Assembly (NCBI GenBank): GCA_963697915.1
Contig: OY969103.1
Location: 496,001 to 560,000, forward strand
Direction: 5' to 3'
DNA from: VRUE01 sp963697915
GTDB lineage: Bacteria > Actinomycetota > Thermoleophilia > Solirubrobacterales > 70-9
DNA length: 64,000 bases
Positions within the stretch are counted from its first letter, which is position 1; each line of letters opens with the position of its first letter. The notes beneath the pieces were generated by a model that worked only from the letters and a program-made list of their open reading frames with translations, had not been told where the DNA came from and did not search any database. Shown here piece by piece: positions 10,452-19,920 of the stretch. Position numbers and translations under genes: made by a program.

Positions 10452-10805
10452 TCAGGCTTCCGCGGTGCGCCCCCGCATCTGGTTGACCAGGCGCCGCGTC
10501 TGGCGGCGCTTGCGGCGCAGCTCGCGGTGCTTCTTGACCTGGCGGCGCATGTCCTCGGCCAGCTCGTGGATCGTGTGCGACATCTGCGGCGAGGCCTCCT
10601 TGGCGTGCAGGGTGACGCCCTTCAGCCTCAGGGTCGCCTCGGCCACCTGGCTGTCGGGGATCGCCGGGTTGCGCTCCTCCCAGACAGTGACGTCGAGCCT
10701 TGCTAATTCGGAGACCTGCCTGCCGACCCGCCGGAAGCGTTTCATCACGTGCTCCCGCAGCTCGTCGTCGACCTCGACGTTGCGCCCGCGCACCTCGATC
10801 CGCAT
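10452..10805 (-). CDS. hpf: Ribosome hibernation promoting factor (short form)
   Basis: Binds the 30S subunit decoding region and silences ribosomes in stationary phase. 117 residues from the ATG at 10805, which has a strong AAAGGAGG ribosome site; the frame stays open upstream but without a site. The S30AE domain is clear (MRIEVRGRNVEV, RRVGRQVSELARLDVTVWEE, AEATLRLKG, HELAEDMRRQVKKHRE). It ends in a basic tail and lacks the C-terminal dimerisation domain of long HPF, which actinobacteria usually have. Neighbours: comF upstream, secA downstream. Confidence 0.93.
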   Translation of the reverse strand: MRIEVRGRNVEVDDELREHVMKRFRRVGRQVSELARLDVTVWEERNPAIPDSQVAEATLRLKGVTLHAKEASPQMSHTIHELAEDMRRQVKKHRELRRKRRQTRRLVNQMRGRTAEA

Positions 10806-10869
10806 TCTTGGCCTCCTTTTAGGCGTTGTTTCCGATAGTAAGACCGCGGCCTCGCCCCGGTCAAGAGGG

Positions 10870-10887
10870 TGAGGGCTCCGCCCCTCA
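10870..10887 (-). terminator. Hairpin overlapping the comF stop codon
   Basis: On the minus strand TGAGGG-GCGGAG-CCCTCA forms a perfect 6-bp stem in which the comF stop TGA is the first three bases. It lies 64 bases upstream of the hpf start and probably separates the two genes. Confidence 0.5.
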
Positions 10888-11508
10888 AAAGCGGCGTGTG
10901 AAGGTGATCGCGGCGACGCGGACGGCACCGGCGTCGCGCAGGGCCACGGCGCAGGCCGAGAGCGTCGCGCCGGTGGTCAGCACGTCGTCGATCAGCAGGA
11001 CGCTGCGGGGAACCGCGCCCCGGCTGCGGACCAGCGGCGGGTGGGCGATGCGCTGGGCGCGGCGCTTGCCCAGCTGGCGGCCGCCGCCGCTGCGGCGGAG
11101 GCAGGTGGAGAGCGGCAGCTCGACCCGCTCGGCCAGGGCGGTGGCGATCTCGGCGGCGGGGTCGAAGCCGCGGACGAGGGAGCGCAGCGGCGAGGCCGGC
11201 ACCGGGACCAGGGCGCCGCTGAGCAGGTCGGACGGGGCAAGCCAGTGGATGCGCTCCGCGATCAGGCCGGCGACCGGCAGGAGGCGGCGGAACTTGAGCG
11301 CCGTGACCAAGTCGCGGGCGACGCCCTCGTGGGCCGCGGAGGACCAGGCGCGGTCGATCCCCGCCGGACCGGTGGCGGCGAGCGGGTCAGCGGCGGCGAG
11401 GCGCCTGGCGCAGCGCGTGCAGACCAGCGCGCCGCGCCGCGCGGAGCGCCCGCAGGCGGCGCAGAGCGGCGGTGCCAGGCCGTCGAGCAGCGCGTGCGGG
11501 ATCGCCAT
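10885..11508 (-). CDS. comF: ComF family phosphoribosyltransferase-like protein
   Basis: About 207 residues (217 if the upstream in-frame start at 11538 is used). An N-terminal zinc-finger motif CxxC...CxxC (LCAACG, VCTRCA) is followed by a type-I PRTase fold with VPVPASPLRSLVRGFD and the PRPP loop VLLIDDVLTTGATL. In transformable bacteria ComF acts in DNA uptake; in others the role is undefined, and no other competence gene is in the window. It precedes hpf-secA-prfB, a conserved order. Confidence 0.9.
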   Translation of the reverse strand: MAIPHALLDGLAPPLCAACGRSARRGALVCTRCARRLAAADPLAATGPAGIDRAWSSAAHEGVARDLVTALKFRRLLPVAGLIAERIHWLAPSDLLSGALVPVPASPLRSLVRGFDPAAEIATALAERVELPLSTCLRRSGGGRQLGKRRAQRIAHPPLVRSRGAVPRSVLLIDDVLTTGATLSACAVALRDAGAVRVAAITFTRRF

Positions 11509-11564
11509 GCGCCGATCGTCGGCGCCCGCGGCGCGCACGTGGCGCGCCGAACGTCAGAAGTTCG

Positions 11565-12575
11565 TCAACCCTTCGTGCCGCGCGCCGCGATGCCGCCGAT
11601 CAGGATCGAGTCCCGCGGCAGCTCGGCGCCCTCGAGCAGGATCGCGTCGCGGACCGAGCTGCCGGCGCCGATCCGGCAGCCGTCGCCGACGATCGCCGGC
11701 CCGTCGATGCGGGCCCCGGCACCGATCTCGACCCCCTCGCCGACCAGCACCGGGCCCGTCACCTCGGCCCCCTCGAGAGGACTGGCCGCGCGCACCCCGT
11801 CGGCCACCTCGGGCGCCTCGACCTCGACCTCGACCGTGCCGTGCAGGGCGTCGAGGTTGCCCTCGCGCAGCTCCTCGAGGTTGCCGATGTCGTTCCAGTA
11901 GGCGTCGATCTCGTGCGAGTAGAAGGGCACGTCGCCCTCGAGCAGCGCCGGGAAGACGTCCATCGCCCAGTCGGCGAAGCCATCCGGGTCGGCGGGGCCG
12001 GCGGCCTTGCTGGTTCCCGGCGCGGGGAAGAACTCGAAGATCTCGGCGCGGAACATGTAGATGCCGCAGTTGGCCAGGTCGGAGAGCGCCTCGGCCGGGT
12101 CGGGCTTCTCCTGGAAGCCCTGGATCCGCCCATCGGCGCCGGTGATCGCGACCCCGAACTGGCTCGTGTCGCTGACCCGCTTGGTCGCCAGCGTCGCGAC
12201 CCCGTCGTGGGACCCGTGGAACTCACGCATCGCCGCCAGATCGATGTCGGTGAGCGCGTCGCCGGAGATGACCAGGAAGGAGTCGCCGAGGAAGCCGGCC
12301 GCGTTGCGGACCCCGCCCGAGGTCCCGAGCAGCTGCTCCTCGCGGCTGTAGGAGAGCTCGATCCCGAGCGCCGAGCCGTCGCCGAAGCGGCCCTCGATCG
12401 TCTCCGGGAACCAGTGCAGGTTGGCGATCGCCTGCTCGAAGCCGTTGCGGGCCAGGAGGCGAATGATGTGCTCCATCACCGGTCGGTTGACGACCGGCAC
12501 CATCGGCTTCGGCATCCCGTAGGTGATCGGGCGCAGCCGCGTGCCGAGGCCGGCCGCGAGAATCATCGCTCTCAT
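11565..12575 (-). CDS. Sugar-1-phosphate nucleotidyltransferase with hexapeptide-repeat tail
   Basis: 336 residues. The Rossmann-like NTP_transferase domain starts with ILAAGLGTRLRP and continues with KPMVPVVNRP, GTSGGVRNA, SGDALTDID and YWNDIGN. Residues 240-325 form a left-handed beta-helix (VLVGEGVEIGAGARI, VGDGCRIGAGSSV). Closest in style to GDP-mannose pyrophosphorylase-like enzymes; the sugar and nucleotide cannot be fixed from sequence. Its ATG directly follows the ahcY stop (TAGATG, no gap). A paralogue lies at 15991-16974. Confidence 0.88.
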   Translation of the reverse strand: MRAMILAAGLGTRLRPITYGMPKPMVPVVNRPVMEHIIRLLARNGFEQAIANLHWFPETIEGRFGDGSALGIELSYSREEQLLGTSGGVRNAAGFLGDSFLVISGDALTDIDLAAMREFHGSHDGVATLATKRVSDTSQFGVAITGADGRIQGFQEKPDPAEALSDLANCGIYMFRAEIFEFFPAPGTSKAAGPADPDGFADWAMDVFPALLEGDVPFYSHEIDAYWNDIGNLEELREGNLDALHGTVEVEVEAPEVADGVRAASPLEGAEVTGPVLVGEGVEIGAGARIDGPAIVGDGCRIGAGSSVRDAILLEGAELPRDSILIGGIAARGTKG

Positions 12576-13994
<1,419 letters not shown>

Positions 13995-14020
13995 CGTTTC
14001 CTTTCGTCTTACTGAGTGGC

Positions 14021-14039
14021 CGAAGAATAGGCTTCTTCG
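14021..14039. promoter_or_regulatory. Inverted repeat in the ahcY/PAP2 divergent promoter region
   Basis: CGAAGAA-TAGGC-TTCTTCG has perfect 7-base arms and lies 26 bases before the ahcY start and 29 before the PAP2-gene start. It could be an operator for either gene or a leader stem. No known SAM or SAH riboswitch fold is recognised around it. Confidence 0.4.
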
Positions 14040-14068
14040 ACAAGACACGGGTCGTGGGCAGGGGGCAG

Positions 14069-15022
14069 ATGAGTACGGCCGAATTCGCAAAGCTCGGAGC
14101 CGCGCAGGCTCCACCGTTGGGATTTCCGCACTGGGCGGTCCTCCGCGCCTGCGCTCTCACCCTCTACTTCGTCGCCCTGGTCGCCTACACCGCGGCCTAC
14201 GGGATCCCGGTCCAACGCGAGCTGGTCATCGCCTGGACCTGCGGGGCGCTCGCCTGTGCCTCGATCGGCCGGCCGCCGCGGCAGATCCTGCAGCTGCTGC
14301 TCGACTGGCTGCCGATCGTCGCCGTGCTCTGCGCCTACGACTTCACCCGCGGCGCCGCCGACTCGCTCGGGATCCCGGTCAACGTCACGCCGATGATCGA
14401 CTTCGACCGCGCCGTCTTCTTCGGCGAGACGCCGACCGAGTGGCTGCAGGCGCACCTCTACGCCTCGGACGCCCTGCGCTGGTGGGACGTCGCCTTCACC
14501 CTCGTCTACACCTCCTACTTCATCGTCCCCTTCGCGGTCGCCGGCGTCCTCTGGGCCCGCGATCGCGCCGCCTTCCTGGGTTTCACCAAGCGCCTCGTCA
14601 CCCTCGCCCTGGCCGGCCTCGCGACCTATACCGCCTACCCCGCGGCGCCGCCCTGGATGGCCGCCCAGGAAGGGCTGCTCGAGGGCGTCCAGCGGACGAC
14701 CTCACGGGGCTGGGAGGTGCTCGACGTCGGCACCGCGGCGATGTTCTCGCGCGGCCAGGGAGCGGTGAACCAGGTCGCCGCGGTGCCCTCTCTGCACACC
14801 GCCTTCGTCGCCCTGGTCACCTTCTTCCTCTGGAAACGGGTCCGCCCCGCCTGGCGCCCGCTGCTGGCCCTCTACCCGCTGGCGATGGGCCTGACCCTGA
14901 TCGCGACGGGTGAGCACTACTTCTTCGACGTGCTGCTCGGCTGCCTCTACGCCGGCGCCGTGACGGCCGGCTGGACCTGGTGGGAACGGCGCCGCCTCAG
15001 GGACGCCCCAGCGCCGCCTTGA
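14069..15022 (+). CDS. Membrane PAP2-superfamily phosphatase/transferase
   Basis: 317 residues from the ATG at 14069, with a GGGGG ribosome site. At least six transmembrane segments. The PAP2 signature appears as PSLHTAF (240-246) and GEHYFFDVLLG (281-291, with H283 and D287), preceded by a YPAAPPW segment near 190. This pattern is closest to the AUR1/inositol-phosphoceramide-synthase-like branch of PAP2. A lipid phosphate or lipid-linked sugar substrate is likely, fitting the neighbouring envelope genes. Its last 26 bases overlap the convergent isomerase gene. Confidence 0.85.
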   Translation: MSTAEFAKLGAAQAPPLGFPHWAVLRACALTLYFVALVAYTAAYGIPVQRELVIAWTCGALACASIGRPPRQILQLLLDWLPIVAVLCAYDFTRGAADSLGIPVNVTPMIDFDRAVFFGETPTEWLQAHLYASDALRWWDVAFTLVYTSYFIVPFAVAGVLWARDRAAFLGFTKRLVTLALAGLATYTAYPAAPPWMAAQEGLLEGVQRTTSRGWEVLDVGTAAMFSRGQGAVNQVAAVPSLHTAFVALVTFFLWKRVRPAWRPLLALYPLAMGLTLIATGEHYFFDVLLGCLYAGAVTAGWTWWERRRLRDAPAPP

Positions 15023-15983
15023 GCGCGTCGATCGCCTCGATCGGCAACGGGTCGACCCCGGCCGCGGCGGCAAGCTCCAGCGAGACGAGGTCACCCAGCA
15101 TCACCGCCCAGAGCAGGCGCTCGCAGCGGGTCTCACCGGCGGTCCGCAGGCGGATCGCGGTGGCGCCGGCAGCCTCGATCGCCGCCGCGGTCAGCTCGAA
15201 GCGGCGCCGCACCCGCGGGTGCTGGCCGCTGTCCTCGAGCAGCACCGCGCACAGGCCAGGAGCGCCATCGGCCCCCCCGCCCCAGCCGCTGAGGTCGTTG
15301 TGGTCGGCCTCGGGCAGCTCGGCGGCGAAGGCGGGGATCTTCACGTTCTCGTTGAGCTGGGTCTTCCAGCGGCGCGCCACCGGCGTCGTCAGGCCGGCGC
15401 CGTAGACGACCGGGACGGCGCCGGTCAGTCGGGTGGCGATCTCGGCCGCCTGCTGGCGCAGCTCGTCGCGGCACCCCTCGAGGAAGGCGGCGGCGGCCTC
15501 GAGCTCACCGCGGATCCGCGGTGCCACGGACGTCGCGGCGGCGACCTCGGCGGCGCAGACGAGCAGGTAGGCGACCGCCGTGCGCGGCGCCGGCAGCAGT
15601 GCCGGCAGGCCGATCACGGGGTCGCCGGCGGCGCGCGCCGCCTCGACCAGGTCGCCGCCGGTGCTCGCCACCACACGCCGGGCGCCGAGCGCCTCGGCGG
15701 CGGCGAAGCAGGACAGGGTCTCCTCGGTTTCGCCCGAGTAGCTGGAGCAGAGCACGGCCCACTCGGCGCTCGCCCAGTGCGGCAGCTCGTAGCCGCGCAC
15801 GGTGAACAGCGGCCGCTCGAGCCGATCGGCGAGCGCCGCCGCGGCGAGGTCGCCGCCGACCGCCGAGCCGCCGACGCCGCAGACCAGGAGCCCGGCCGCC
15901 CCGGCCGGCGCCAGGCGCGCCGACTCGACCCGCCAGAGGGCGTCGCGCAGGTGGTCGGGGATGGCGAGGACGTCGTCGATCAT
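14997..15983 (-). CDS. Bifunctional phosphoglucose/phosphomannose isomerase-like SIS protein
   Basis: 328 residues. The first SIS domain has GVGGSAVGGD and SYSGETEETLS, the second VVYGAGLTTPVARRWKTQLNE. ELPEADHNDLSGW carries the Glu and His expected for the ring-opening/isomerisation chemistry of the PGI/PMI family. It would interconvert Fru-6-P with Glc-6-P and Man-6-P, supplying the nucleotidyltransferase whose gene ends 7 bases upstream. Start at ATG 15983; an in-frame ATG at 16010 would overlap that gene. Confidence 0.88.
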   Translation of the reverse strand: MIDDVLAIPDHLRDALWRVESARLAPAGAAGLLVCGVGGSAVGGDLAAAALADRLERPLFTVRGYELPHWASAEWAVLCSSYSGETEETLSCFAAAEALGARRVVASTGGDLVEAARAAGDPVIGLPALLPAPRTAVAYLLVCAAEVAAATSVAPRIRGELEAAAAFLEGCRDELRQQAAEIATRLTGAVPVVYGAGLTTPVARRWKTQLNENVKIPAFAAELPEADHNDLSGWGGGADGAPGLCAVLLEDSGQHPRVRRRFELTAAAIEAAGATAIRLRTAGETRCERLLWAVMLGDLVSLELAAAAGVDPLPIEAIDALKAALGRP

Positions 15984-15990
15984 CAGGTGC

Positions 15991-16974
15991 TCAGGCGGGC
16001 ACCTTCTCATCTGGCGCGGCCACGGCGTCGGCGAGCTCAGCGCCCGGCGCGAGCTCGGCGCCCGGGGAGAGGATCGAGCCGAGGATGCGGGCGTTCTCGC
16101 CGACCCCGGCGCCGGCGAGCAGGACCGAGTCGCGCACCTCGGCGCCGGCGCCGACCCGGCAGCCCGGGCCGACCACGGCGCGTGGCCCGATCGTCGCCCC
16201 AGGGGCAACCTCGGCGCCATCGGCGACCAGGACGCCTGGCGCGGTCGGCTGCACCTGGGTCTCCACCCGCCCCTCGAGGATGTCCCAGGAGGCCTGCAGG
16301 TAGCGCTCGGGCGTGCCGATGTCCATCCAGTAGCCCTCGAGCCGCAGCCCGTGCAGGCCGTTGCCGACCAGCCGGGGGAAGACCTCGCGCTCGATCGAGA
16401 CGTTGCGGGCGGGCGGGATCAGGTCCAGCGCCGAGCGCCGCAGCACGTACATCCCGGCGTTGACCTCGCCGGGCGCCGGCTCGCCCGTCTTCTCGGTGAA
16501 CGAGAGCACCTCGCCGCCCTCGCCGCAACGGACCAGGCCGTAGGCGGCGGAGTCCTCGACCGGGTGCAGGGCGATCGTCGCCGCCGCGCCGCGCTCCTCG
16601 TCGGCCTCCAGCAGGGCGCTGAGGTCGAGGTCGGTGAGGACGTCGCCGTTGAGGGCGAGGAAGCGCTCGTCGAGGTCGTCGCCGAGCAGGTCGGCGGCAA
16701 AGCGGATCGCGCCGGCGGTGCCGAGCGGCTCGGGCTCGACCACGTAGCGGATCGAGACGCCGGCCCGCTCCTCCTCACCGTCCAGCGCTTCGCGCAGGAC
16801 GCCCGGCAGGAAGCCGCAGGCGAGCACGACCTCGGTGACCCCGTGCCGGGCGAGCCACTCGACCATGTAGGCGAGGAACGGCCGGTCGACGAGGGTGAGG
16901 GCGGGCTTCGGGGTGGTGTTGGTCAGGGGCCTAAGCCGGGTCCCTTCCCCACCGACTAAGACAATTGCCTGCAT
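15991..16974 (-). CDS. Mannose-1-phosphate guanylyltransferase-like nucleotidyltransferase
   Basis: 327 residues: NTP_transferase domain with VLVGGEGTRLRPLT, KPALTLVDRP, GTAGAIRFA, NGDVLTDLD and GYWMDIGTPERYL, then a left-handed beta-helix from about residue 235 (VLVADGAEVAPGATIGP and following). Upstream of the isomerase and just downstream of ugd (3-base gap), so it most likely makes a GDP- or NDP-activated hexose for envelope glycans. It shares architecture with the 11565-12575 protein; the pair probably serves two sugars. Confidence 0.88.
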   Translation of the reverse strand: MQAIVLVGGEGTRLRPLTNTTPKPALTLVDRPFLAYMVEWLARHGVTEVVLACGFLPGVLREALDGEEERAGVSIRYVVEPEPLGTAGAIRFAADLLGDDLDERFLALNGDVLTDLDLSALLEADEERGAAATIALHPVEDSAAYGLVRCGEGGEVLSFTEKTGEPAPGEVNAGMYVLRRSALDLIPPARNVSIEREVFPRLVGNGLHGLRLEGYWMDIGTPERYLQASWDILEGRVETQVQPTAPGVLVADGAEVAPGATIGPRAVVGPGCRVGAGAEVRDSVLLAGAGVGENARILGSILSPGAELAPGAELADAVAAPDEKVPA

Positions 16975-16977
16975 AGC

Positions 16978-18291
16978 TCAGTCGGCAGTCGCTGCCGACG
17001 GTGCGCCCGTCGTCGCCCTCCCGATGCCCTCGTACTCGAACCCGGCCGCCTGGAGCTTCTCCGGGTCGAGGAAGTTGCGACCGTCGACCATCAGCGGCCG
17101 CGCCATGCGGCTCGCCGCGTCGGCCCAGTCGAGCTCGGCGAACTCGCCCCACTCGGTGACCAGGACCGCGGCGTCGGCTCCCTCCAGCGCGGCGAGCGCC
17201 GAGTCGCGCAGCTCGACTCCGTCGAGCAGGTCGCGCGCGGCCTCGGCGGCGACCGGGTCGTAGGCGACCACCTCGGCGCCCTCGCCCTGCAGGCGCGCCG
17301 CCAGCACCAGGCTCGAAGCCTCGCGCATGTCGTCGGTGTCGGGCTTGAAGGCGAGGCCGAGCAGGGCCACGCGGCGGTCGACCAGCGAGCCGAGGTGGCC
17401 GAGCAGCTTCTGCACGACGCGCCGCTTCTGCAGCTCGTTGACCTCGATCACCGCGTTGAGCAGCTGGAAGTGGTAGCCGGTGTTGCCGGCCAGCATCTTC
17501 AGCGCGCTGACGTCCTTGGGGAAGCAGGAGCCGCCGTAGCCGATCCCGGCGCGCAGGAAGGAGGAGCCGATGCGCTGGTCGAGCCCCATCCCCCGCGCCA
17601 CCTCGCCGACGTCGGCGCCGAGCTGCTCGCAGACGTTGGCGATCTCGTTGACGAAGGAGATCTTGGTCGCCAGGAAGGCGTTGGAGGCGAGCTTGATCAT
17701 CTCGGCGCTGGCGACGTCGGTGCGCACGAGCTCGCCGCCCAGCGGCTCGTAGAGCGCCGCCACCGCGTCGCCCGCCGCCTCGTCGCCGGAATCGGCGCCG
17801 ATCACGACCCGGTCGGGGTGCATGAAGTCCGCGACCGCCGAGCCCTCCTTGAGGAACTCGGGGCAGGAGACGTAGGCGAGGCCGGGCAGGTCACGACGGA
17901 TCGTCCCCCCCGTCCCGGCCGGCACCGTGCTCTTCATGATCAGCACGTGGTCGCCCTCGGCGCTCAGCTCCTCGACCACGGCGCGGACCCGCGAGAGGTC
18001 GGCGTCGCCGGAGCGGGTCGGCGGCGTGTCGACGCAGACGAAGAGCAGGCGGGCGGACTCGAGCAGCTCGCCCATGTCGGTCGTGAAGCGCAGCCGCTCG
18101 GCGTTGCGCTTGACCAGATCCCCGAGGCCGGGCTCATGGATCGTCGTCTCGCCGCGCGAGAGCGACTCGACCTTCTCGGCGACGATGTCGCGGGCCACCA
18201 CCCGGTGGCCGAGCTCGGCGAAGCATGCCGCGGTCACCAAACCGACCCAGCCGACCCCGATTACACCGATCGTCTCCTTCTCTCCGTTCAA
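16978..18291 (-). CDS. UDP-glucose/GDP-mannose 6-dehydrogenase
   Basis: Oxidises an NDP-hexose twice to the NDP-uronic acid with NAD. 437 residues. NAD-binding IGVIGVGWVGLVTAACFAE at the N-terminus, CVDTPP, the KSTVPAGT region, EFLKEGSA, KLASNAFLATKISF, catalytic cysteine in YGGSCFPKD, and LAFKPDTDDMREA in the C-terminal domain. The start is TTG at 18291, overlapping the LCP stop (TTGA). It links to the downstream nucleotidyltransferase and isomerase genes. UDP-glucose is the commonest substrate but GDP-mannose is possible given the neighbours. Confidence 0.92.
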   Translation of the reverse strand: MNGEKETIGVIGVGWVGLVTAACFAELGHRVVARDIVAEKVESLSRGETTIHEPGLGDLVKRNAERLRFTTDMGELLESARLLFVCVDTPPTRSGDADLSRVRAVVEELSAEGDHVLIMKSTVPAGTGGTIRRDLPGLAYVSCPEFLKEGSAVADFMHPDRVVIGADSGDEAAGDAVAALYEPLGGELVRTDVASAEMIKLASNAFLATKISFVNEIANVCEQLGADVGEVARGMGLDQRIGSSFLRAGIGYGGSCFPKDVSALKMLAGNTGYHFQLLNAVIEVNELQKRRVVQKLLGHLGSLVDRRVALLGLAFKPDTDDMREASSLVLAARLQGEGAEVVAYDPVAAEAARDLLDGVELRDSALAALEGADAAVLVTEWGEFAELDWADAASRMARPLMVDGRNFLDPEKLQAAGFEYEGIGRATTGAPSAATAD

Positions 18292-19916
18292 GGTTTAGCC
18301 CTCCGTATCTGCCTTGGCTTGGGGTTGGGGATCTTCGCCCGCGCCGAGCGGGCGATCCCGATCATCTGGTCGTTGGTCAGCACGCGCAGCAAGCTGTTCG
18401 CCACCCAGTAGGTGTTGTCCCCCCTGTGCCACGCGATCAATCTGATCCGATCTCCATCGAGGAATATCTCGTACTCGCGGCCGCGGATCTCTTCCGTGAT
18501 GCTCGGGCCGGAGAGGATCGGCGGATCGTCCCAGCCCTGGATGCCCTGCATGCCAAAGTAATGAGTCCCGTCCGGCAGGTCGAGCGTGAGCACCATGCGG
18601 TAGGCGCCGTGGCGCTTGTCATCGGTGTCCTTGACACGGTAGATGCGTGGGTCTTCGATCTTCAGGTACGGGTTGCTTTCCTCGAAGGCGGCCCCCGAGG
18701 GTAGGCGGGTCGGATAGAAGACGGGGAAACCGCTGTCGAACTTGCGCGCGACCAGCTTTGCCTCCTCTTCGCCCGCCTCCCGCGCCGGCACCAGGCCGTC
18801 CTCGCCGGGCGGCTTCATCTTCAGCTGCGGCTTCGGCTTCGAGCCGCCGCCCTTCTTCTTGCCCTGCTTGCCCCGCTTCTCCTTCTTGGGCTTTTCGTCC
18901 GACTCTTCCAGCAGCCCGCGCGGCCCGCCGCTGGCTTCGATGCCGAGGAACTGGTCGACCGCGCCGGCGATCGCTTCCGGCGAGGAGTAGACGTAGCTCG
19001 GCCCCAGTTCGGCCGGGAAGTCGACCTCGTTGATCCGCGCGTTGCGCGAGGCGATGAAGAGCTCCAGCACTTCCAGCATCGCGTCGGTGTCGCTGATGTC
19101 GGAGGTCGTGTATTCGGTGAAGATGTCGATCAGCTCGTTGCGGCCGAGGATCAGGTCGGCGATCGGCACCCGCTGGCGGGCGGCGCTGAGGAAGTCCTGC
19201 TGGCGGGCGGCGCGGACCAGGTCGGTGTCGGTATGGCGGTAGCGGACGTACTCGAGCGCCTTCTTGCCGCACATCAGCTGGTAGCCCGGCTCAACGTCGA
19301 TTTCGGCGTACTGTTCGGAGGCCGGCACGCCTTCGTTGGAGTGGTAGTAGCGGCGGTCGATGTCGACGTAGACGCAGCCGATCGCGTAGACCGCCTGGGC
19401 GAAGCCGAGGTAGTCGACGTTGACGACGTGGTTGATCGGCAGCCCGGTCAGTTCCTTGACCACCTGCAGGGTCAGCTTCGGCCCGCCGTAGGCGAAGGCG
19501 GAGGAGAACTTGTCGGTGCCGTAACCGGGGATTTCGACCTTGAGGTCGCGCGGGATCGACATCAGCGCGATCGCGTCGTTGTCGGGGTCGAGGCGAAGCA
19601 GGATCGTCGTGTCCGAGCGCCCCGGGTCTTCCGCTTCGCTGGCCCGCTTGTCGGAGCCGAGGATGAGGATGTTCTGCGGCTCGCCCCCCTCGGTCTTGGC
19701 GAGGACGCGCTGGACTTTGTTTTTCAGCACGTCGTTGTGGGAGAGGGCGTCGGCGATGCTGCCGATGTAGAGCAGGATGCTGGCCGCGGTCGCGGTCGCC
19801 ACCGCGGCGACGATCAGCGCCGAGCCGAGGGTGAAGCGCCACCAGTAGCGCTTCGGCTTCGGCGGCGGCTCGAAGTCGCCGGAGGGCGGCGGCTTCTTGA
19901 AGGGCTCCTCGATCAC
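18288..19916 (-). CDS. LytR-CpsA-Psr (LCP) family wall-polymer transferase
   Basis: Transfers lipid-linked polymers to peptidoglycan at the outer membrane face. 542 residues: cytoplasmic Pro-rich N-terminus, one membrane segment (about 27-50), then the LCP domain with LILGSDKR, SDTTILLRL, MSIPRDLKV and YVRYRHTDTDLVRAARQQDFL. After about residue 325 comes a Lys/Gly/Pro-rich linker and an unassigned C-terminal domain (about 390-525). GTG start at 19916, four bases after the M20 peptidase stop; the 3' end overlaps ugd. A teichuronic- or arabinogalactan-like attachment role fits the operon. Confidence 0.92.
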   Translation of the reverse strand: MIEEPFKKPPPSGDFEPPPKPKRYWWRFTLGSALIVAAVATATAASILLYIGSIADALSHNDVLKNKVQRVLAKTEGGEPQNILILGSDKRASEAEDPGRSDTTILLRLDPDNDAIALMSIPRDLKVEIPGYGTDKFSSAFAYGGPKLTLQVVKELTGLPINHVVNVDYLGFAQAVYAIGCVYVDIDRRYYHSNEGVPASEQYAEIDVEPGYQLMCGKKALEYVRYRHTDTDLVRAARQQDFLSAARQRVPIADLILGRNELIDIFTEYTTSDISDTDAMLEVLELFIASRNARINEVDFPAELGPSYVYSSPEAIAGAVDQFLGIEASGGPRGLLEESDEKPKKEKRGKQGKKKGGGSKPKPQLKMKPPGEDGLVPAREAGEEEAKLVARKFDSGFPVFYPTRLPSGAAFEESNPYLKIEDPRIYRVKDTDDKRHGAYRMVLTLDLPDGTHYFGMQGIQGWDDPPILSGPSITEEIRGREYEIFLDGDRIRLIAWHRGDNTYWVANSLLRVLTNDQMIGIARSARAKIPNPKPRQIRRAKP

Positions 19917-19920
19917 CGGC

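Noticed and set aside
11531..11547. GCGCGC-ACGTG-GCGCGC palindrome upstream of comF (similar at 45824-45838)
   Set aside because: Low-complexity GC alternation, expected often at this base composition; no promoter or stop-codon link.
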